Assembly (NCBI GenBank): GCA_934339005.1
Contig: CAKRHR010000063.1
Coordinates: 1-15,753 of the forward strand
Reading direction: 5' to 3'
DNA: 15,753 nucleotides
Source: an uncultured Catenibacillus sp.
GTDB taxonomy: Bacteria; Bacillota; Clostridia; Lachnospirales; Lachnospiraceae
Both the position numbers and the translations under genes were made by a program. The notes beneath the pieces are model-generated. The model was not told the DNA's origin, did not search any database, and was given only the letters and a program-made list of their open reading frames with translations. This document shows, piece by piece, positions 14,769 through 15,753 of the stretch (position 1 is its first letter; every line of letters begins with the position of its first letter).

Positions 14769-15753
14769 ATGAGAAAAGTAACTATGAAGGATGTTGCCAG
14801 AGAAGCAGGTGTATCTGTAGCAACTGTGTCATATGTATTGAATGATACAAAAAAGTATAAGATCTCCGAGGAAACAAAAGAAAAGGTCTTAAAAGTCAGT
14901 CAGGAACTGGGGTTTGTGCCAAACAGCGCTGCAAAGACTTTAAAAAAGCAGGAAGTCAGCTGTATTGGCCTTGTCATCTTAAAGCAGTTTGAACGTAATC
15001 TTTCTGACAGATATTCAAAACGTATGATGACATCTATTAAAGAAAAATTGAGTGAAGAAGGCTACCAGTTGATGATCTGCTCTGGTGATGTCGATGATCA
15101 TGGTTACCCAGACTATATCAGTTATTATCTTGAAAGACGTATTGGTGGTGTGATTTATATTGTAAATGCATGTCAGCAGATGACTTATAAAGAACTTGAA
15201 ATGATTCAAAAGTATAATGTACCGGCTGTGATCGTTGATGCGGCAAAAGATTATGAAAATGTCAGTAATCTGAAACTGGATTACTATACTTCAACAATGA
15301 ATTTTTTAAAATATCTTTTAGAAAAAGAAAAATTTCAACGGATTTTATGTTTGTGCCCAGATGAAGCCTATCAACCTGAAAAAAGCTGGGAACAGACGAA
15401 TGCGATGCAGGATTTTGCAAAAGGAAAGAGTATTCCGATGATGCTGTGTCCGGTGACGCATGTTAAAGAATGTGATATTATGGATCAGACATCGATCAAT
15501 ATCGGATTTGAACGTTGGATGTCCGTGTATCATCAGGTTAAAAACTATTTGCAAAAATGGCGTGAAGGTGATCTGGTATTTTGTGCCAATGGATTTTTGG
15601 GGGACAGCGCGATGGCAATTGCAAATGTGTTGAAAAAAAATATCATGATCGCTGTTGGCGAAGAATTTCAGTCAGCGCCAATGCACTGGATTGATTATCT
15701 AAGTAAAGGCGGTCGCGTTTTTATTGATAATATGCAGCCACATCGTGTTGGTG
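14769..15753 (+). CDS. LacI-family transcriptional regulator (partial, runs off the window)
   Basis: The frame is open from ATG 14769 to the window edge, giving 328 residues. The N-terminus is a LacI-type helix-turn-helix, MKDVAREAGVSVATVSYVLN, where the usual recognition helix has VSRVLN, so Arg is replaced by Tyr. This is followed by KISEETKEKV and a hinge-like region (PNSAAKTLKK) and a divergent sugar-binding-like domain, with GGVIYIVNA, PAVIVDAA and a late FIDNMQPH segment. GGGGGA lies about 6 nt before the ATG. It starts 13 nt after the helicase stop and is probably cotranscribed with gltX and the helicase, which is unusual company for a LacI regulator. Its effector is unknown; its own operator is not visible here. 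Confidence 0.9.
   Translation, partial: MRKVTMKDVAREAGVSVATVSYVLNDTKKYKISEETKEKVLKVSQELGFVPNSAAKTLKKQEVSCIGLVILKQFERNLSDRYSKRMMTSIKEKLSEEGYQLMICSGDVDDHGYPDYISYYLERRIGGVIYIVNACQQMTYKELEMIQKYNVPAVIVDAAKDYENVSNLKLDYYTSTMNFLKYLLEKEKFQRILCLCPDEAYQPEKSWEQTNAMQDFAKGKSIPMMLCPVTHVKECDIMDQTSINIGFERWMSVYHQVKNYLQKWREGDLVFCANGFLGDSAMAIANVLKKNIMIAVGEEFQSAPMHWIDYLSKGGRVFIDNMQPHRVG

Overview
The window is a stretch of chromosome from a low-GC, Gram-positive-type bacterium. The AGGAGG-type ribosome binding sites, TTGACA/TATAAT promoters, T-tailed hairpin terminators, tightly packed genes and protein flavour all point to a clostridial Bacillota, and I would guess Lachnospiraceae. No phage, insertion sequence or CRISPR array is visible. 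Most of it is ordinary chromosome; I do not see a convincing undescribed multi-gene system.

Layout. 1-100: the tail of a gene that looks like the end of a GGDEF domain, with a terminator overlapping its stop. 141-782: a HhH-GPD (AlkA-type) DNA glycosylase. 824-4737 (minus strand): a compact efflux cassette. A promoter carrying two adjacent 14-bp palindromes drives a MarR-type regulator followed by two ABC exporter half-transporters, and each gene overlaps the next by 11-17 bp. The two ATPase domains are complementarily degenerate, as in heterodimeric exporters. 4848-5678: a Cof-type HAD phosphatase. 5754-5833: tRNA-Leu(UAG) with its own promoter and terminator, followed by six 11-12 bp TGTCGTA repeats. 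6100-8409: a metal-dependent amidohydrolase and a MATE efflux protein, the latter probably starting at TTG. 8591-8674: a second tRNA-Leu, with the unusual anticodon AAG. 8924-9307 (minus): a small XRE-type regulator. 9308-9613: a regulatory intergenic region with a cre-like palindrome and nested dyads. 9614-11236: a 540-residue membrane-anchored protein of unknown function. 11451 to the end: glutamyl-tRNA synthetase, a UvrD/PcrA-like helicase whose ATG overlaps the gltX stop, and a LacI-type regulator cut by the window edge; these three are probably one transcript.

Functional links. The MarR/ABC/ABC block is a self-contained, probably drug- or peptide-inducible exporter. The tRNA-Leu(AAG) fits the codon use of this genome: in gltX about half of the leucine codons are CTT and none are CTC or CTA by hand count. 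The best points for a second look are the tRNA-Leu(AAG), the repeat cluster beside tRNA-Leu(UAG), the asymmetric ABC pair with its paired operator, and the uncharacterised 540-residue protein with its structured upstream region.
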